From Ureibacillus xyleni (GTDB lineage Bacteria; Bacillota; Bacilli; Bacillales_A; Planococcaceae), in NCBI RefSeq assembly GCF_900217795.1, contig NZ_OBMQ01000019.1, forward strand, positions 1 through 61,134: DNA of 61,134 bases, read 5' to 3'. The translations under genes were made by a program, and so were the position numbers. The notes below the pieces were generated by a model. The model did no database searches, was not told the DNA's origin, and saw only the letters and a program-made list of their open reading frames with translations. Positions 35,858 to 45,899 of this stretch are shown piece after piece (the first letter of the stretch is position 1; the number at the start of each line of letters is the position of its first letter).

Positions 35858-36550
35858 ATGAATAAATATTCGATTGAACAATTTATTAAAAATACTGAGC
35901 AAGTGGATAAGGGTGAGGGATTTTTTGAGCTGGAAACGCCACGAATTCTTGAAGTCAATCTTGATGGACTTGTTTGGGCTAAAGCTGGTTCAATGGTATC
36001 TTATGAAGGAAAAATTAAATTTGAAAGAGAGGGTCTTTTAGAGCATGGCCTTAGCGCAATGTTTAAAAAGGCTTTAACAAGTGAAGGTACCTCTCTTATG
36101 AAGGCAAACGGTCAAGGAAAATTATACTTAGCGGATAGCGGGAAAAAAATCATAATCCTCCACTTACAAGACGAAGCAATTTATGTAAATGGCAACGATC
36201 TTCTAGCCTTTGAACCATCCATTAAACATAATATTAAATTAATGAAAAAGGTTGCAGGAATGATGGCTGGTGGATTGTTTAATGTTCGCTGCGAAGGTAC
36301 TGGTTTAGTTGCCATTACAGCTCATTATGAACCTCTTACCTTACATGTTACACCGGGTAAGCCCGTTATTACTGATCCAAATGCGACAGTGGCATGGTCA
36401 GGAAATCTCCAACCTGAAATTCAAACGGATATTTCATTTAAAACTTTTATCGGAAGAGGCAGTGGTGAATCCATCCAAATGAGATTTGAAGGAGAAGGCT
36501 TTGTCATCGTCCAGCCTTATGAAGAAGTTTATATGCAAGCACAAAGTTAA
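35858..36550 (+). CDS. AIM24 family protein
   Basis: About 230 aa. The pattern ILEVNLDGLVWAKAGSMVSYEGKI, then LYLADSGKKIIILHLQ, AFEPSIKHNI and GLFNVRCEGTGLVAITAH is the AIM24/TIGR00266 beta-prism-like fold. The repeated G-x-L/V-x-G strands are visible. The ATG at 35858 is chosen over the frame beginning at 35792, since the early residues overlap the terminator of the receptor gene. Function in bacteria is unknown. Confidence 0.87.
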   Translation: MNKYSIEQFIKNTEQVDKGEGFFELETPRILEVNLDGLVWAKAGSMVSYEGKIKFEREGLLEHGLSAMFKKALTSEGTSLMKANGQGKLYLADSGKKIIILHLQDEAIYVNGNDLLAFEPSIKHNIKLMKKVAGMMAGGLFNVRCEGTGLVAITAHYEPLTLHVTPGKPVITDPNATVAWSGNLQPEIQTDISFKTFIGRGSGESIQMRFEGEGFVIVQPYEEVYMQAQS

Positions 36551-36559
36551 TAGGAAGGA

Positions 36560-36593
36560 GTAGGTTTCTTTTAAATCGGAAACCTACTTTTTT
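36560..36593 (+). terminator. Terminator after the AIM24 gene
   Basis: GTAGGTTTC (36560-36568) pairs GAAACCTAC (36579-36587), followed by TTTTTT. Perfect stem. Confidence 0.9.
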
Positions 36594-36598
36594 ATTTA

Positions 36599-37225
36599 TT
36601 ATAACTCCATTACTTTAAATCTTAGAACGGTCTTTAACTTTTCCGGAGATGTCCTTCTTGGGTCAGAAATATAGATTTCCTTATGTGTTTTCTCTATTCT
36701 TTTGAGGTTGTTTTGATTACAGTATTGTTCCATTAGGGCAAATGTTTCTGGCTCTAGGTCATAGCTTCCATTATGCATAGCTTGTACACATAGACCATCT
36801 GTTAGCATTTCAAACTTCACACGATCTAAATGAGGATTTGACTTCTTTTGATTTGCACTTTCTAACATGTAGTGGAATAATTCTTCTGTCACAAAATCTG
36901 GTTGTCGAATCATTAATTTATAGACGAAATGATCTTTACTTAGATAATCTAACGTTCTACCTACCTCATCTAAATCCCAAATACCCTCTAGAGGAAACAC
37001 AGTATATTCAAAATATCCTTGTGGTGTTATCCCTTTTTTAGGTAGCATTCTTATTCCATAAGACAATGTATATAAAGCTTCAATATGTTCACAAAACTGT
37101 TCACTGTTAGGATTTCCACTGCCTTCTATCGTGAAATATTTTATCGTTGGAATGTCAATTTTAGTAGGTTGTTTCTTTGGTAAATAGAGTTGTTTTAATT
37201 CTTTTCTCCATTCAAATTTTCTCAT
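36599..37225 (-). CDS. GyrI-like small-molecule-binding domain protein
   Basis: 208 aa. IKYFTIEGSGNPNSEQF, YGIRMLPKKGITPQGYFEYTVFPLEGIWD and LCVQAMHNGSYDLEPETFALM match the SAM-like GyrI/AraC effector-binding fold (SOUL/GyrI-like). No DNA-binding domain is attached. Such domains usually bind drugs or small cations. ATG 37225, with GAGG before it, is preferred to GTG 37234. Single gene. Confidence 0.82.
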   Translation of the reverse strand: MRKFEWRKELKQLYLPKKQPTKIDIPTIKYFTIEGSGNPNSEQFCEHIEALYTLSYGIRMLPKKGITPQGYFEYTVFPLEGIWDLDEVGRTLDYLSKDHFVYKLMIRQPDFVTEELFHYMLESANQKKSNPHLDRVKFEMLTDGLCVQAMHNGSYDLEPETFALMEQYCNQNNLKRIEKTHKEIYISDPRRTSPEKLKTVLRFKVMEL

Positions 37226-37433
37226 TCCTTCCACCTCACGCAGCGCTTACTTTTCTTTTGGTCAATCAGCTAAATAAGGAATGGTATAATTGTTAACCCC
37301 ATTTAAAAAATAATGCATCTGAATTTTATAACAGATGGCTTATCTGCTAGCTTAGCAAGGTGTCATACAATTTTTTTAAATGGCAAATACTATTTCAAAT
37401 GCAGTAGTTGTAAAGCAGTTCCCAGAAAGTTTT

Positions 37434-37472
37434 AAAAAATCAAATGAATCTCCAGCACTTATTGGGGATTCA
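37434..37472 (-). terminator. Terminator after the VOC gene
   Basis: TGAATC (37445-37450) pairs GATTCA (37467-37472), with CC/GG inside; on the minus strand TTTGATTTTTT follows. Confidence 0.7.
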
Positions 37473-37486
37473 TTTAGTTTATCTCA

Positions 37487-37834
37487 TTATTTTTCCCAAA
37501 GTTCAACTAATCGACCATCCGGATCTTTAATCCAAATAAATTTGCCAAATTCACTAATTTCCATATCCTTCACAAGTGGTACACCAATTTGTTCAAGATG
37601 CTTGATCATCTCGTCTATATTATTAACTTGGAAATTTAACATCACTTGTTGCTCTGTAGGAAAGTAATTGTCATTCTCGGTAAAGAAAGAAAAGATTGTT
37701 TCATTTTCCTTTTGGGGTTTTATTATAGTCCCATTCCACTCGTCTATCTCAAGCTTTAACACTTCACTGTACCACCTTTTTACACCTGGAAGATCCTTAG
37801 TTCTCCAAAAAACTCCTCCAAAACCTTTTATCAT
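37487..37834 (-). CDS. VOC-family (glyoxalase/bleomycin-resistance-like) protein
   Basis: 115 aa, one VOC domain. GFGGVFWRTKDLPGVKRWYSEVL at the start, then VNNIDEMIKHLEQIGV and IWIKDPDGRLVELWEK at the end, the standard metal/ligand strand. Likely a homodimer. The metal His/Glu set is only partly clear (Glu near the end is present). Possible roles are glyoxalase-like chemistry or antibiotic binding. Own terminator. Confidence 0.88.
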   Translation of the reverse strand: MIKGFGGVFWRTKDLPGVKRWYSEVLKLEIDEWNGTIIKPQKENETIFSFFTENDNYFPTEQQVMLNFQVNNIDEMIKHLEQIGVPLVKDMEISEFGKFIWIKDPDGRLVELWEK

Positions 37835-37863
37835 CTTATCTAACTCCTACCATATGATTAAAA

Positions 37864-38055
37864 TCAAGCATTCTTCTTTTGTACATCTTCTTTATTTATC
37901 GCTTTTACAAGGATAACAATACCAAAGTACATTACAAATCCACCAGAAATTTTAAGCATTATATTCTTCATCATTTCATCATTAATCGTGATATTTAAAA
38001 GTGCACTTCCTAGGAAAATCAAAATGATACTAATAAAGATGCTCAAATACCTCAT
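37864..38055 (-). CDS. Small membrane protein, two helices
   Basis: About 63 aa. LSIFISIILIFLGSALLNITI and MYFGIVILVKAI are two membrane helices joined by a short polar loop. ATG 38055 is preferred because GAGGTG is 9 bases before; the frame is open to 38067. Family unknown. Confidence 0.55.
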   Translation of the reverse strand: MRYLSIFISIILIFLGSALLNITINDEMMKNIMLKISGGFVMYFGIVILVKAINKEDVQKKNA

Positions 38056-38170
38056 GTTAAACATCACCTCGTATTTTAAAACTACTTCCCCTCACTTTAA
38101 ATTTAACATAAAATGCCATTTATTAGACAGATTATTCAAAAGTGATGTCCTAAAATAAGAACCATCTTTT

Positions 38171-38299
38171 CTAAGATACATTCGTAACAAATAACTTTTG
38201 AGACAAAAAGTAGGCTATTGTTGCGATTAGTAAAGTTGCATGTATTGGAAGCATTGAAGCCCGCCCAAATACTACTTCTATGTTCAAATGATTATTTTA
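38171..38299 (-). pseudogene. Possible remnant of a membrane-protein gene
   Basis: The 38068-38333 stretch has no intact gene. One short minus-strand frame ends with LLIATIAYFLSQKLFVTNVS preceded by VVFGRASMLPIHAT. It looks like the last helix of a membrane protein, but the frame is closed by a TAA upstream and no start is seen. It may be an eroded gene or chance. Confidence 0.25.
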
Positions 38300-38333
38300 T
38301 GAAGACGGTTTCAATCCACCTTATAACCTTCAA

Positions 38334-38371
38334 AATAAAAAAGTACAACGTCAATACCTACGTTGTACTTT
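38334..38371 (-). terminator. Terminator of the dgk-dck operon
   Basis: AAGTACAACG (38341-38350) pairs CGTTGTACTT (38361-38370), with an A-run giving TTTTTT on the minus strand. Strong stem. Confidence 0.88.
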
Positions 38372-38382
38372 CTACTTAATGA

Positions 38383-39051
38383 TTATCTTCTTAAATGCGA
38401 TGTTTGTTCTAACATATATGCAATACGTTCTACAATACTTTCGATTTGATCTGGGTTGTCCTTTAAATCATAATCGTTAATATCTAAACGTAGAACTGGG
38501 CAAGCATTGAAATTATTAATCCACTCTTCATATCGTTTATGCATTTCAATCCAATAGTCATGTGGTGTTTGTTGTTCCATTTCACGTCCGCGCTCATGGA
38601 TTCGCCCGATAATATCATCAATCGGACCTTCTAAATAAACTAGTAAATCAGGGTGTGGGAAATAAGGAGTCATTACCATCGCGTCAAATAAATTTGTATA
38701 CGTTTCATAATCAGTTGGGCTCATTGTCCCTTTATCATAGTGCATTTTTGCAAAAATCCCTGTATCTTCATAAATGGAACGGTCTTGAACAAATCCACCA
38801 CCATATTCAAAAATACGTTTTTGCTCTTTAAATCGTTCCGCAAGAAAATAAACTTGTAAATGGAAGCTCCACTTTTCAAAGTCATCGTAAAATTTATCTA
38901 AATATGGGTTTGTGTCTACTTTTTCAAAAGATGTACGGAAGTTTAATGCTCGTGCTAGTGCATTGGTCATAGTTGATTTTCCTACACCTACTGTTCCTGC
39001 AATTGTTATTACAGATGTGGCTGGAATATTATACTTTTCACGTAAGTTCAT
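38383..39051 (-). CDS. dck: Deoxyadenosine/deoxycytidine kinase
   Basis: 222 aa. P-loop AGTVGVGKSTMTNALA near 18-33, WSFHLQVYFLAERFKEQKRIFEYGG, the DRSIYEDTGIFAKM motif (the DRS/ERS catalytic motif), and the ring-forming EGPIDDIIGRIHERGREME. The B. subtilis Dck sequence recalled matches through most of the length. It salvages deoxynucleosides. The start codon overlaps the dgk stop by 4 bases. Confidence 0.96.
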   Translation of the reverse strand: MNLREKYNIPATSVITIAGTVGVGKSTMTNALARALNFRTSFEKVDTNPYLDKFYDDFEKWSFHLQVYFLAERFKEQKRIFEYGGGFVQDRSIYEDTGIFAKMHYDKGTMSPTDYETYTNLFDAMVMTPYFPHPDLLVYLEGPIDDIIGRIHERGREMEQQTPHDYWIEMHKRYEEWINNFNACPVLRLDINDYDLKDNPDQIESIVERIAYMLEQTSHLRR

Positions 39052-39689
39052 TCTTGATGTAAACTCCTTTGTTGGATTGTTTCTTGTACCATTTTCAAAA
39101 CAAGTTGTAAGTCTTGTTCATTTTTCACAAAGTCAATATGGTCGCCATTTAGCTGGAGAACAGGAATCTCAGGGTGTTGTATGACAAACTGTTGAATAAA
39201 TTCATGATAATCACTAGCTAACTGCTCTATGTATTCACGTGTAATCAGTTTTTCAAATTCCCTTCCCCGCATTGCAATCCGATTCATTAACGTATCCAAA
39301 CTTGCATGTAAATAGATGATCATATTTGGACGTGGCATATCCGCCGTTAAAATATTATAAATTGCCTCATATTTTTCGTATTCAGAGTGTTTTAATGTAC
39401 GCTTTGCGAAGATTAGATTTTTAAATATATGATAATCAGCTACTACGGGTGACTTTGTTTCAATTATATGTTTCTTAATATCTGTTAATTGTTTATATCG
39501 ATTGCATAGAAAAAACATCTCCGTTTGAAAGCTCCATTCATCAATATCTTCATAGAACTTTCCTAAAAACGGGTTTTCATCTACAATCTCCTTTAATATT
39601 TGAAAATCAAAATGAGTTGAAATCGCCTTTGACAACGATGTTTTCCCTACCCCAATTGGCCCCTCTACTGTAATAAATGGAACTGTCAC
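39048..39689 (-). CDS. dgk: Deoxyguanosine kinase
   Basis: 213 aa. P-loop VEGPIGVGKTSLSKAI near the start, then EWSFQTEMFFLCNRYKQL and ADYHIFKNLIFAKRTL, matching Dgk of B. subtilis. It phosphorylates deoxyguanosine for salvage. The GTG at 39689 is chosen because AGGGGGAA lies 7-8 bases before; the frame extends upstream to 39731 without support. It overlaps dck by 4 bases. Divergent from tadA. Confidence 0.95.
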   Translation of the reverse strand: MTVPFITVEGPIGVGKTSLSKAISTHFDFQILKEIVDENPFLGKFYEDIDEWSFQTEMFFLCNRYKQLTDIKKHIIETKSPVVADYHIFKNLIFAKRTLKHSEYEKYEAIYNILTADMPRPNMIIYLHASLDTLMNRIAMRGREFEKLITREYIEQLASDYHEFIQQFVIQHPEIPVLQLNGDHIDFVKNEQDLQLVLKMVQETIQQRSLHQE

Positions 39690-39833
39690 GACAAGTTCCC
39701 CCTTCACGCCAAATTCGTCAATGCTATACATTTTATCATAGGAACAGTAAGAATAACAAAGGTCATTACCTAGAAGACCTAGGATAATTTACTAGCAGTT
39801 GTGGAATGTACCAAACTATAAAGAAATGGGTGA

Positions 39834-40385
<552 letters not shown>

Positions 40386-40389
40386 AGAA

Positions 40390-40417
40390 CCAATTCGCCA
40401 TTGAATTGGCTTTTTTG
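40390..40417 (+). terminator. Terminator after tadA
   Basis: CCAATTC (40390-40396) pairs GAATTGG (40403-40409), followed by CTTTTTTG. Confidence 0.88.
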
Positions 40418-40538
40418 TTGTTAATTTTCAAACTGTTCAGAATACATATAGTCTATATTACCTATTCCATTTTTAATACCTTTTTACTATTATTTATTAA
40501 ACATATTCTATAATTCGACAGTAAAGGGGTTGAAAGAA

Positions 40539-43505
40539 ATGGAAAACACTAACAAACTTAATAAACTGAAGAGTATTTTCTCAAAAAAGGAGATTTTCCA
40601 GCCTAATCAATTTTCAACTCAAAATGACCTTTTAAACTACTATGCCTCTTTAGCATTTTATCACCCTGATATTATTATCGTTTTTTCCCGGGATGGAGAG
40701 ATGATTGCTGTAGATCATGCCAAAATCCAAATGTTAATTGGGAAAAGTATTTATGAATTGAAAGATATTAATGGGCATATTTCAAAAACAACCTATAAAA
40801 CATTAAAATCTGCTTTCACGAAAACTTTAAAAGGCCAGCCTGAAAAGTTTGAAATTGAGGTTAAACACTTAGATCAACATAGTTTATTTCTAGTGATTAC
40901 CTTTATTCCAATCAAAAACGAGGGGAACGTTGAAGGAGTTTATTTAATCGTTTCAAATGTAACAGAAAAAGTTACTTTAAGAAAAGAGCTATTACTTCGT
41001 GAAAAACATTTAAATAACGCCCAGAAAGTTGCACAAATTGGAAGTTGGGAATACCAAATTAAAGAAGACAAACTATATTGTTCGGATTATTTTTACCATC
41101 TCTACGGTTTAGATAAACAAGAATTCATGGGTATTAATACGCCACTTGAGTTAGTCCACCCAGATGACTATGATTTTGTAAAAAAAACAATAGAAGAAGC
41201 AATTAGGAACGGGAAAAATTTCTACATCCACTTCCGTATTTATCATGGGAAAAACCAAAGTATACGATTTTTAAAAGTTCATGCAGAAGTATATTTTGAA
41301 GACGGGAAACCTGTAAAAATAATTGGTATTACAAGAGATGTTTCCTACCAAACACAATTAGAAAATCAATTAATTGAACAAAATGACAACTATGAATATA
41401 TTTTTGATAATTTAACATCAGGAATTTGGATGAGAGAGTCTATCGGAGGGGAATTTATTTTTGCCTCAAAGGGTTTAGAGGAAATTCTCGATATTCCTGT
41501 ATCAAGGTTATATGAAAACTCTGAAATATGGTTCGACTTAATTCATCCAAATTATCATGAAGTATTAGAAAACAGCATGAGCCTTATTTCGGAAGGGAAA
41601 AGTATTCAAACAATCTATCGCCTCATTAGCGGCAAAGGCAAATCAAAATGGTTGTTAGAACAGGTTGTTCCTAGAATAAACGAACAAGCACAAGTTACGA
41701 ATGTATTTGGTCTTGTTATCGATATTACACACGAAATGGAAATTGAGGAAAAGTTACATTACTTATCAAATCATGATTCTCTTACAGGACTCCCAAATCA
41801 GAGAGACCTCTATGAACGGATAGATATGTTATGTTTAAAGAAAGAGGAACCTTTCGTCATTTTCTATATGGATATTGATCGATTTAATGTTATTAACGAT
41901 TCTCTTGGTTACTCAATCGGAGACGAAGCATTAAAAGCCATTGCAAAACGATTTGAAACACTTACTCCACAGGATGGTTACCTGGCTCGTTTGAGTAATA
42001 ACAACTTCATTATGATATTAAAAAATTATCAAACTAAAAGAGATATTTATAAATTAGCAGAAAAAATAATCCATACAACTAAAACACCTTTAATGGTTCA
42101 AGAATACGAACTACATGTTTCAACTAGCATCGGTATAACATTCTTCCCGGAAGAAGGCATAAATAAGAAAACTCTTCTAGAAAATGCACATTCAGCACTT
42201 ATCCAAGCTAAAAAACAAGGGAAAAGCACTTATCAATCATCTTCATATTTAACGGATATTTCCTCCTATAAAAAATACGTGTTAGATCGTGACATGCAAA
42301 AAGCTATTGCAAACGAGGAATTTGAATTATATTTCCAACCACAAGTTGAACCAGTTCGAGGGCAAATTTGTGGAGCTGAAGCATTAATTCGATGGAACCA
42401 TAAAGAATGGGGATTAATTGCACCTGGAGAATTTATTCCGCTTGCTGAGGAAAATCATTTGATTAACTCTATTACTGATTGGGTTATCGTAAAAGTTTGT
42501 GCTTATTTAAAAGAGTGGAAAGAAGAAGGATTTACTCTCCAACCAATTTCAATCAATGTTCCTCCTATTCGTTTTATAAAAAAGGGGCTACTAGACTTCG
42601 TGAAATACCAGGTTGAATTATATGATATTCCTGCTTCCTTGTTAGAATTTGAAATTACAGAAAGCACCTTATTAAAGAGTGAAAAAAACGTTTTATCAAC
42701 AATTGAGGGTTTAAAAGAACTTGGGGTAAAAATCGCGATTGATGACTTTGGAACAGGTTATGCTTCTTTAGATTCGTTACGCAATTTTAAGCCAGATACT
42801 ATTAAGATTGACCGTGTTTTTATTAAAAATATCTCAGAAGACAATCCATTAGAAAAGGGGATTATTTCCTCTACACTTTTTTTAGGTAAATCTTTAGGAA
42901 TGAAAGTAGTGGCTGAAGGTGTGGAAGAGCACCAACAGTTGAACTTTTTAAAACAAAACGAATGCGATGTTGTACAGGGCTATATTTATTCTAAACCTGT
43001 CCGGGTAGATACATTCAAAAAATTGCTAAGCACAGGTTATTTAAAAGCAGAGAAACGAAGAAAACAAGTTGTATTCGATGAAAGAAGGAAATATTATCGT
43101 TATCAATTTCCCTTCCCAATTGCCGGGGAAATGACCATTATTGAGATGAACGGGAATAAGGTGAATGTTGGATCAACTCCTATTTTAATTGAAAATATCA
43201 GCCTCGGCGGATTAAAGATCGTATCCAGTTTAAAACTCCCAGTAATCTCAACAATGAAATTCAATTTTAGATTTCAAATCCTAAATGAACAATTTGATAC
43301 AGCTGGGATAATAAAATGGTACGAAGAAGATTCTTTAGACATTTTTTATTATGGCATAAGTATGGAGCTAAATAGAATAACAGAAGATCGATTAGCGTCT
43401 GTTATCAATAAATTAAGTGCATTCCATAAAAAGAATGAAAAGATTCCGGATACTAACTTTATTTATGAAGATGCACATACGTATTTACGGAAGAAGTTTT
43501 TATAA
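40539..43505 (+). CDS. PAS-PAS-(degenerate GGDEF)-EAL-PilZ cyclic-di-GMP protein
   Basis: About 988 aa, no membrane segment. Two or three PAS-like sensor units cover 1-395. A GGDEF fold starts with HDSLTGLPNQRDLYERI, but where GGDEF is expected it reads SNNNF near 485, so cyclase activity is unlikely. The EAL domain is intact: GAEALIRW near 613, IDDFGTGYASL near 735, KIDRVFI and EGVEEHQQ, so phosphodiesterase activity is likely. At the end a PilZ domain has RRKYYRYQF near 848 and NISLGGLKI near 885, the c-di-GMP binding pattern. ATG 40539 has AAGGGG 9 bases before. It should sense, bind and break down c-di-GMP. Confidence 0.9.
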   Translation: MENTNKLNKLKSIFSKKEIFQPNQFSTQNDLLNYYASLAFYHPDIIIVFSRDGEMIAVDHAKIQMLIGKSIYELKDINGHISKTTYKTLKSAFTKTLKGQPEKFEIEVKHLDQHSLFLVITFIPIKNEGNVEGVYLIVSNVTEKVTLRKELLLREKHLNNAQKVAQIGSWEYQIKEDKLYCSDYFYHLYGLDKQEFMGINTPLELVHPDDYDFVKKTIEEAIRNGKNFYIHFRIYHGKNQSIRFLKVHAEVYFEDGKPVKIIGITRDVSYQTQLENQLIEQNDNYEYIFDNLTSGIWMRESIGGEFIFASKGLEEILDIPVSRLYENSEIWFDLIHPNYHEVLENSMSLISEGKSIQTIYRLISGKGKSKWLLEQVVPRINEQAQVTNVFGLVIDITHEMEIEEKLHYLSNHDSLTGLPNQRDLYERIDMLCLKKEEPFVIFYMDIDRFNVINDSLGYSIGDEALKAIAKRFETLTPQDGYLARLSNNNFIMILKNYQTKRDIYKLAEKIIHTTKTPLMVQEYELHVSTSIGITFFPEEGINKKTLLENAHSALIQAKKQGKSTYQSSSYLTDISSYKKYVLDRDMQKAIANEEFELYFQPQVEPVRGQICGAEALIRWNHKEWGLIAPGEFIPLAEENHLINSITDWVIVKVCAYLKEWKEEGFTLQPISINVPPIRFIKKGLLDFVKYQVELYDIPASLLEFEITESTLLKSEKNVLSTIEGLKELGVKIAIDDFGTGYASLDSLRNFKPDTIKIDRVFIKNISEDNPLEKGIISSTLFLGKSLGMKVVAEGVEEHQQLNFLKQNECDVVQGYIYSKPVRVDTFKKLLSTGYLKAEKRRKQVVFDERRKYYRYQFPFPIAGEMTIIEMNGNKVNVGSTPILIENISLGGLKIVSSLKLPVISTMKFNFRFQILNEQFDTAGIIKWYEEDSLDIFYYGISMELNRITEDRLASVINKLSAFHKKNEKIPDTNFIYEDAHTYLRKKFL

Positions 43506-43756
43506 ACTTATAGAGGCTTTACTTGGAAAAAATCTACTCGGAATGTTTTCGTGTGAGAATTAAATCCATGTAAAGCTTCTTTCGTTTCTCACCAATCAAA
43601 CAAAGTAATATTATCAATTACAAGTATTTAGATATACATTTGTAATATTTATTTATCTAGTCATTTGTTTTTTTATAGCAAATGAAAAATTTTTATTATA
43701 GAAATACTTCTCCATTCATTTTAAAATTATCTAAAATATAATAATGGAGACTTACT

Positions 43757-43933
43757 ATGAGAAAAATTAAATTGAAAGTTTATTTAAATGATGGTTCCTT
43801 TTTAACATTTGAAGTTCCTAGTAAAAATAACAATCATGAAATTTTTGAATATATTCTCGACTTTTTTATAGAACAAAATATCAAATTTCAGGAAGTATTA
43901 ATGATTGAAAATGTATCGAACATCATTAATTAA
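43757..43933 (+). CDS. Small protein, 58 aa
   Basis: Starts MRKIKLKVYLNDGSFLTFEV and ends in VLMIENVSNIIN; compact, beta-alpha in character, without Cys. GGAG lies 8 bases before the ATG. It follows the c-di-GMP gene by 250 bases and ends with TAA, in no known family that I recognise. The 43506-43756 gap otherwise holds an AT-rich stretch with a 10-bp inverted repeat of long loop (43515-43524 with about 43571-43580) that might be a weak terminator. Confidence 0.6.
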   Translation: MRKIKLKVYLNDGSFLTFEVPSKNNNHEIFEYILDFFIEQNIKFQEVLMIENVSNIIN

Positions 43934-43992
43934 GTAAAAAAACCACCCAAAATAGGATGGCTAAAATGCAGTAATATTTTCTATGCAGTAAA

Positions 43993-45150
43993 CTATTTTA
44001 CCTTCTCCACAAATTTTTCTAAACGGTCCATTCCATCTGTTAATACCTTAATAGGTTGTGCAAAGGAAAGTCGAATATAACCTTCACCTATAGGAGAAAA
44101 AGCACTTCCTGGTACAGTAGCAAGCCCTTGTTCTTTTAGTAACCTTACACAAAAGTCAAAGGATGGCATATTGAATTGTTTAATAGATGGGAAAATATAA
44201 AACGCTCCATCTGGTTTCACCACTTCTATACCCATATCCACTATTCGTTTGTATACATAATCGCGACGTACTTGATACTCTTTTTTCATTTCTTCCGGAT
44301 CATTTAAACCGTTCATTAATGCTGCTAATGCTGCATATTGGCTAATACTCGTTGCACAGCTTATATAATAGCCGTTTAATTTTGTCATTTCTTTTGTGAT
44401 ATAACTAGGTGCTAATGTATACCCAATACGCCAACCCGTCATTGAATGGGACTTTGAAACACCATTAATAACGATTGTTTTTTCACGCATTCCTTCTAAT
44501 GAGGCAATGGATTTATGGGTTTTATCATAAATTAGCTCACTATAGATTTCATCTGAAATAATAAATATTTCTTTATCTTTTAAAAGTGCTGCGATTTTTA
44601 TTAGTTCTTGTTCTTCTATAATTGAACCAACTGGATTACAAGGCGATGGTAAAATAACACATCTTGTTTTTTCAGTTATGTTCTTTTTAATTAGCTCAGC
44701 TGTTAATACAAATTTCGACGATGTAGTATCTACTATTACTGGTGTTGCGCCACATAATTCAATTAATGGAATATACCCAGGATAAGCAGGACCTGATAAT
44801 ATTACTTCACATCCCTCTTCTAAAATTGCTCTTAATGCAATTGTTAATGCTCCCGACGCACCATGAGTTACAATAATTTCATCTTGTGGGTTATAAGTTA
44901 ATTGATATTTGGATTCATAGAATTTTGAAATAGCCGTTCGTAAATCTAAAATTCCTGCATTGGGTGTATAGGATGTATAATTTTTATCAATCGCTTCTTT
45001 CGCCTTTTCCTTCACATGCTCAGGTGTTGGAAAATCAGGTTGACCAATTGTTAAATTAATCGCATTTGGATAATCGACCAGCATATTTGTAAACTTACGA
45101 ATACCAGATAGTTCGATACTCTTTAAGTTTTTATATAATAAATGTTCCAT
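43993..45150 (-). CDS. patA: PLP aminotransferase, PatA type
   Basis: 385 aa, fold-type I. SGIRKFTNML at the start, IGQPDFPTP, SYTPNAGILDLR, PSPCNPVG, SDEIYSELIYD and the PLP lysine in GVSKSHSMTGWRIGY. Alignment from memory with B. subtilis PatA (N-acetyl-LL-diaminopimelate aminotransferase) is strong along the length. Such enzymes take part in lysine and cell-wall diaminopimelate formation, though a general aspartate-type activity is possible. AAAGGAG before the ATG. It ends against the 58-aa gene, which runs the other way. Confidence 0.88.
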   Translation of the reverse strand: MEHLLYKNLKSIELSGIRKFTNMLVDYPNAINLTIGQPDFPTPEHVKEKAKEAIDKNYTSYTPNAGILDLRTAISKFYESKYQLTYNPQDEIIVTHGASGALTIALRAILEEGCEVILSGPAYPGYIPLIELCGATPVIVDTTSSKFVLTAELIKKNITEKTRCVILPSPCNPVGSIIEEQELIKIAALLKDKEIFIISDEIYSELIYDKTHKSIASLEGMREKTIVINGVSKSHSMTGWRIGYTLAPSYITKEMTKLNGYYISCATSISQYAALAALMNGLNDPEEMKKEYQVRRDYVYKRIVDMGIEVVKPDGAFYIFPSIKQFNMPSFDFCVRLLKEQGLATVPGSAFSPIGEGYIRLSFAQPIKVLTDGMDRLEKFVEKVK

Positions 45151-45212
45151 ATTGGTAACTCCTTTATTTTCATCTTGTTCTATTATAAAACAAAAATTAA
45201 CACTGGGTTAAA

Positions 45213-45243
45213 ATAAATAGCGACTCCTATTTCAAGGAGACGC
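45213..45243 (-). terminator. Terminator after scoB
   Basis: GCGACTCCT (45220-45228) pairs AGGAGACGC (45235-45243) with one mismatch, followed on the minus strand by TATTTATTTT. Confidence 0.75.
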
Positions 45244-45249
45244 CTGCAA

Positions 45250-45897
45250 TTAGTTTAATAGAACGGATGATTCAATGATAAAGGATGCTTCCGTTTTTTT
45301 TGTAACCTCTTCTATTGTTACCCCGTCGGCTAACTCTACTAATCTCATACCTTCCTCTGTAAAATCAAACACAGCTAAATCTGTAATTAACCGATGAACG
45401 ACCCCTTTTCCTGTTAACGGCAATGTGCAGGACTTTTTAATTTTTGACTCCCCATGCTTGGATACGTGCTCCATGATGACAACCACCCGTTTGGCACCAG
45501 CAACAAGGTCCATTGCGCCACCCATTCCTTTCACCATCTTCCCAGGAATCATCCAATTGGCTAAGTCACCTGATTCTGAAACTTCCATTCCTCCTAAAAT
45601 AGCGAGATCAATATGCCCTCCACGAATCATGGCAAAGGAATCAGCGCTATTAAAAAAGGACCCTCCAGGAACAACCGTGACCGTTTCTTTCCCTGCATTA
45701 ATTAAATCTGCATCTACTTCTGTTTCTGAAGGATACGGCCCTATCCCAAGTAAGCCATTTTCTGATTGTAATAGTACATTGATGTTAGAAGGTATTTCAT
45801 TGGCAAGCAGTGTGGGCATACCAATTCCTAAATTTACATTCATTCCGTCCTTTATTTCCTTAACTGCCCTTTGAACAATCCGTTGTCTCGCATTCAT
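45250..45897 (-). CDS. scoB: 3-oxoacid CoA-transferase subunit B
   Basis: 215 aa. The catalytic Glu is in [15 protein letters not shown], and [13 protein letters not shown] and [16 protein letters not shown] are family blocks. With ScoA it moves CoA between succinyl-CoA (or acetyl-CoA) and acetoacetate or other short acids. Two bases separate it from scoA; translation is likely coupled. The divergent AtoE-type transporter suggests a short-chain-acid role. Confidence 0.94.
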   Translation of the reverse strand: MNARQRIVQRAVKEIKDGMNVNLGIGMPTLLANEIPSNINVLLQSENGLLGIGPYPSETEVDADLINAGKETVTVVPGGSFFNSADSFAMIRGGHIDLAILGGMEVSESGDLANWMIPGKMVKGMGGAMDLVAGAKRVVVIMEHVSKHGESKIKKSCTLPLTGKGVVHRLITDLAVFDFTEEGMRLVELADGVTIEEVTKKTEASFIIESSVLLN

Positions 45898-45899
45898 TC

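Noticed and set aside
37380..37667. 95-codon plus frame
   Set aside because: Lies antisense to the VOC gene and over its terminator.
45425..45874. 149-codon plus frame
   Set aside because: Antisense shadow of scoB.
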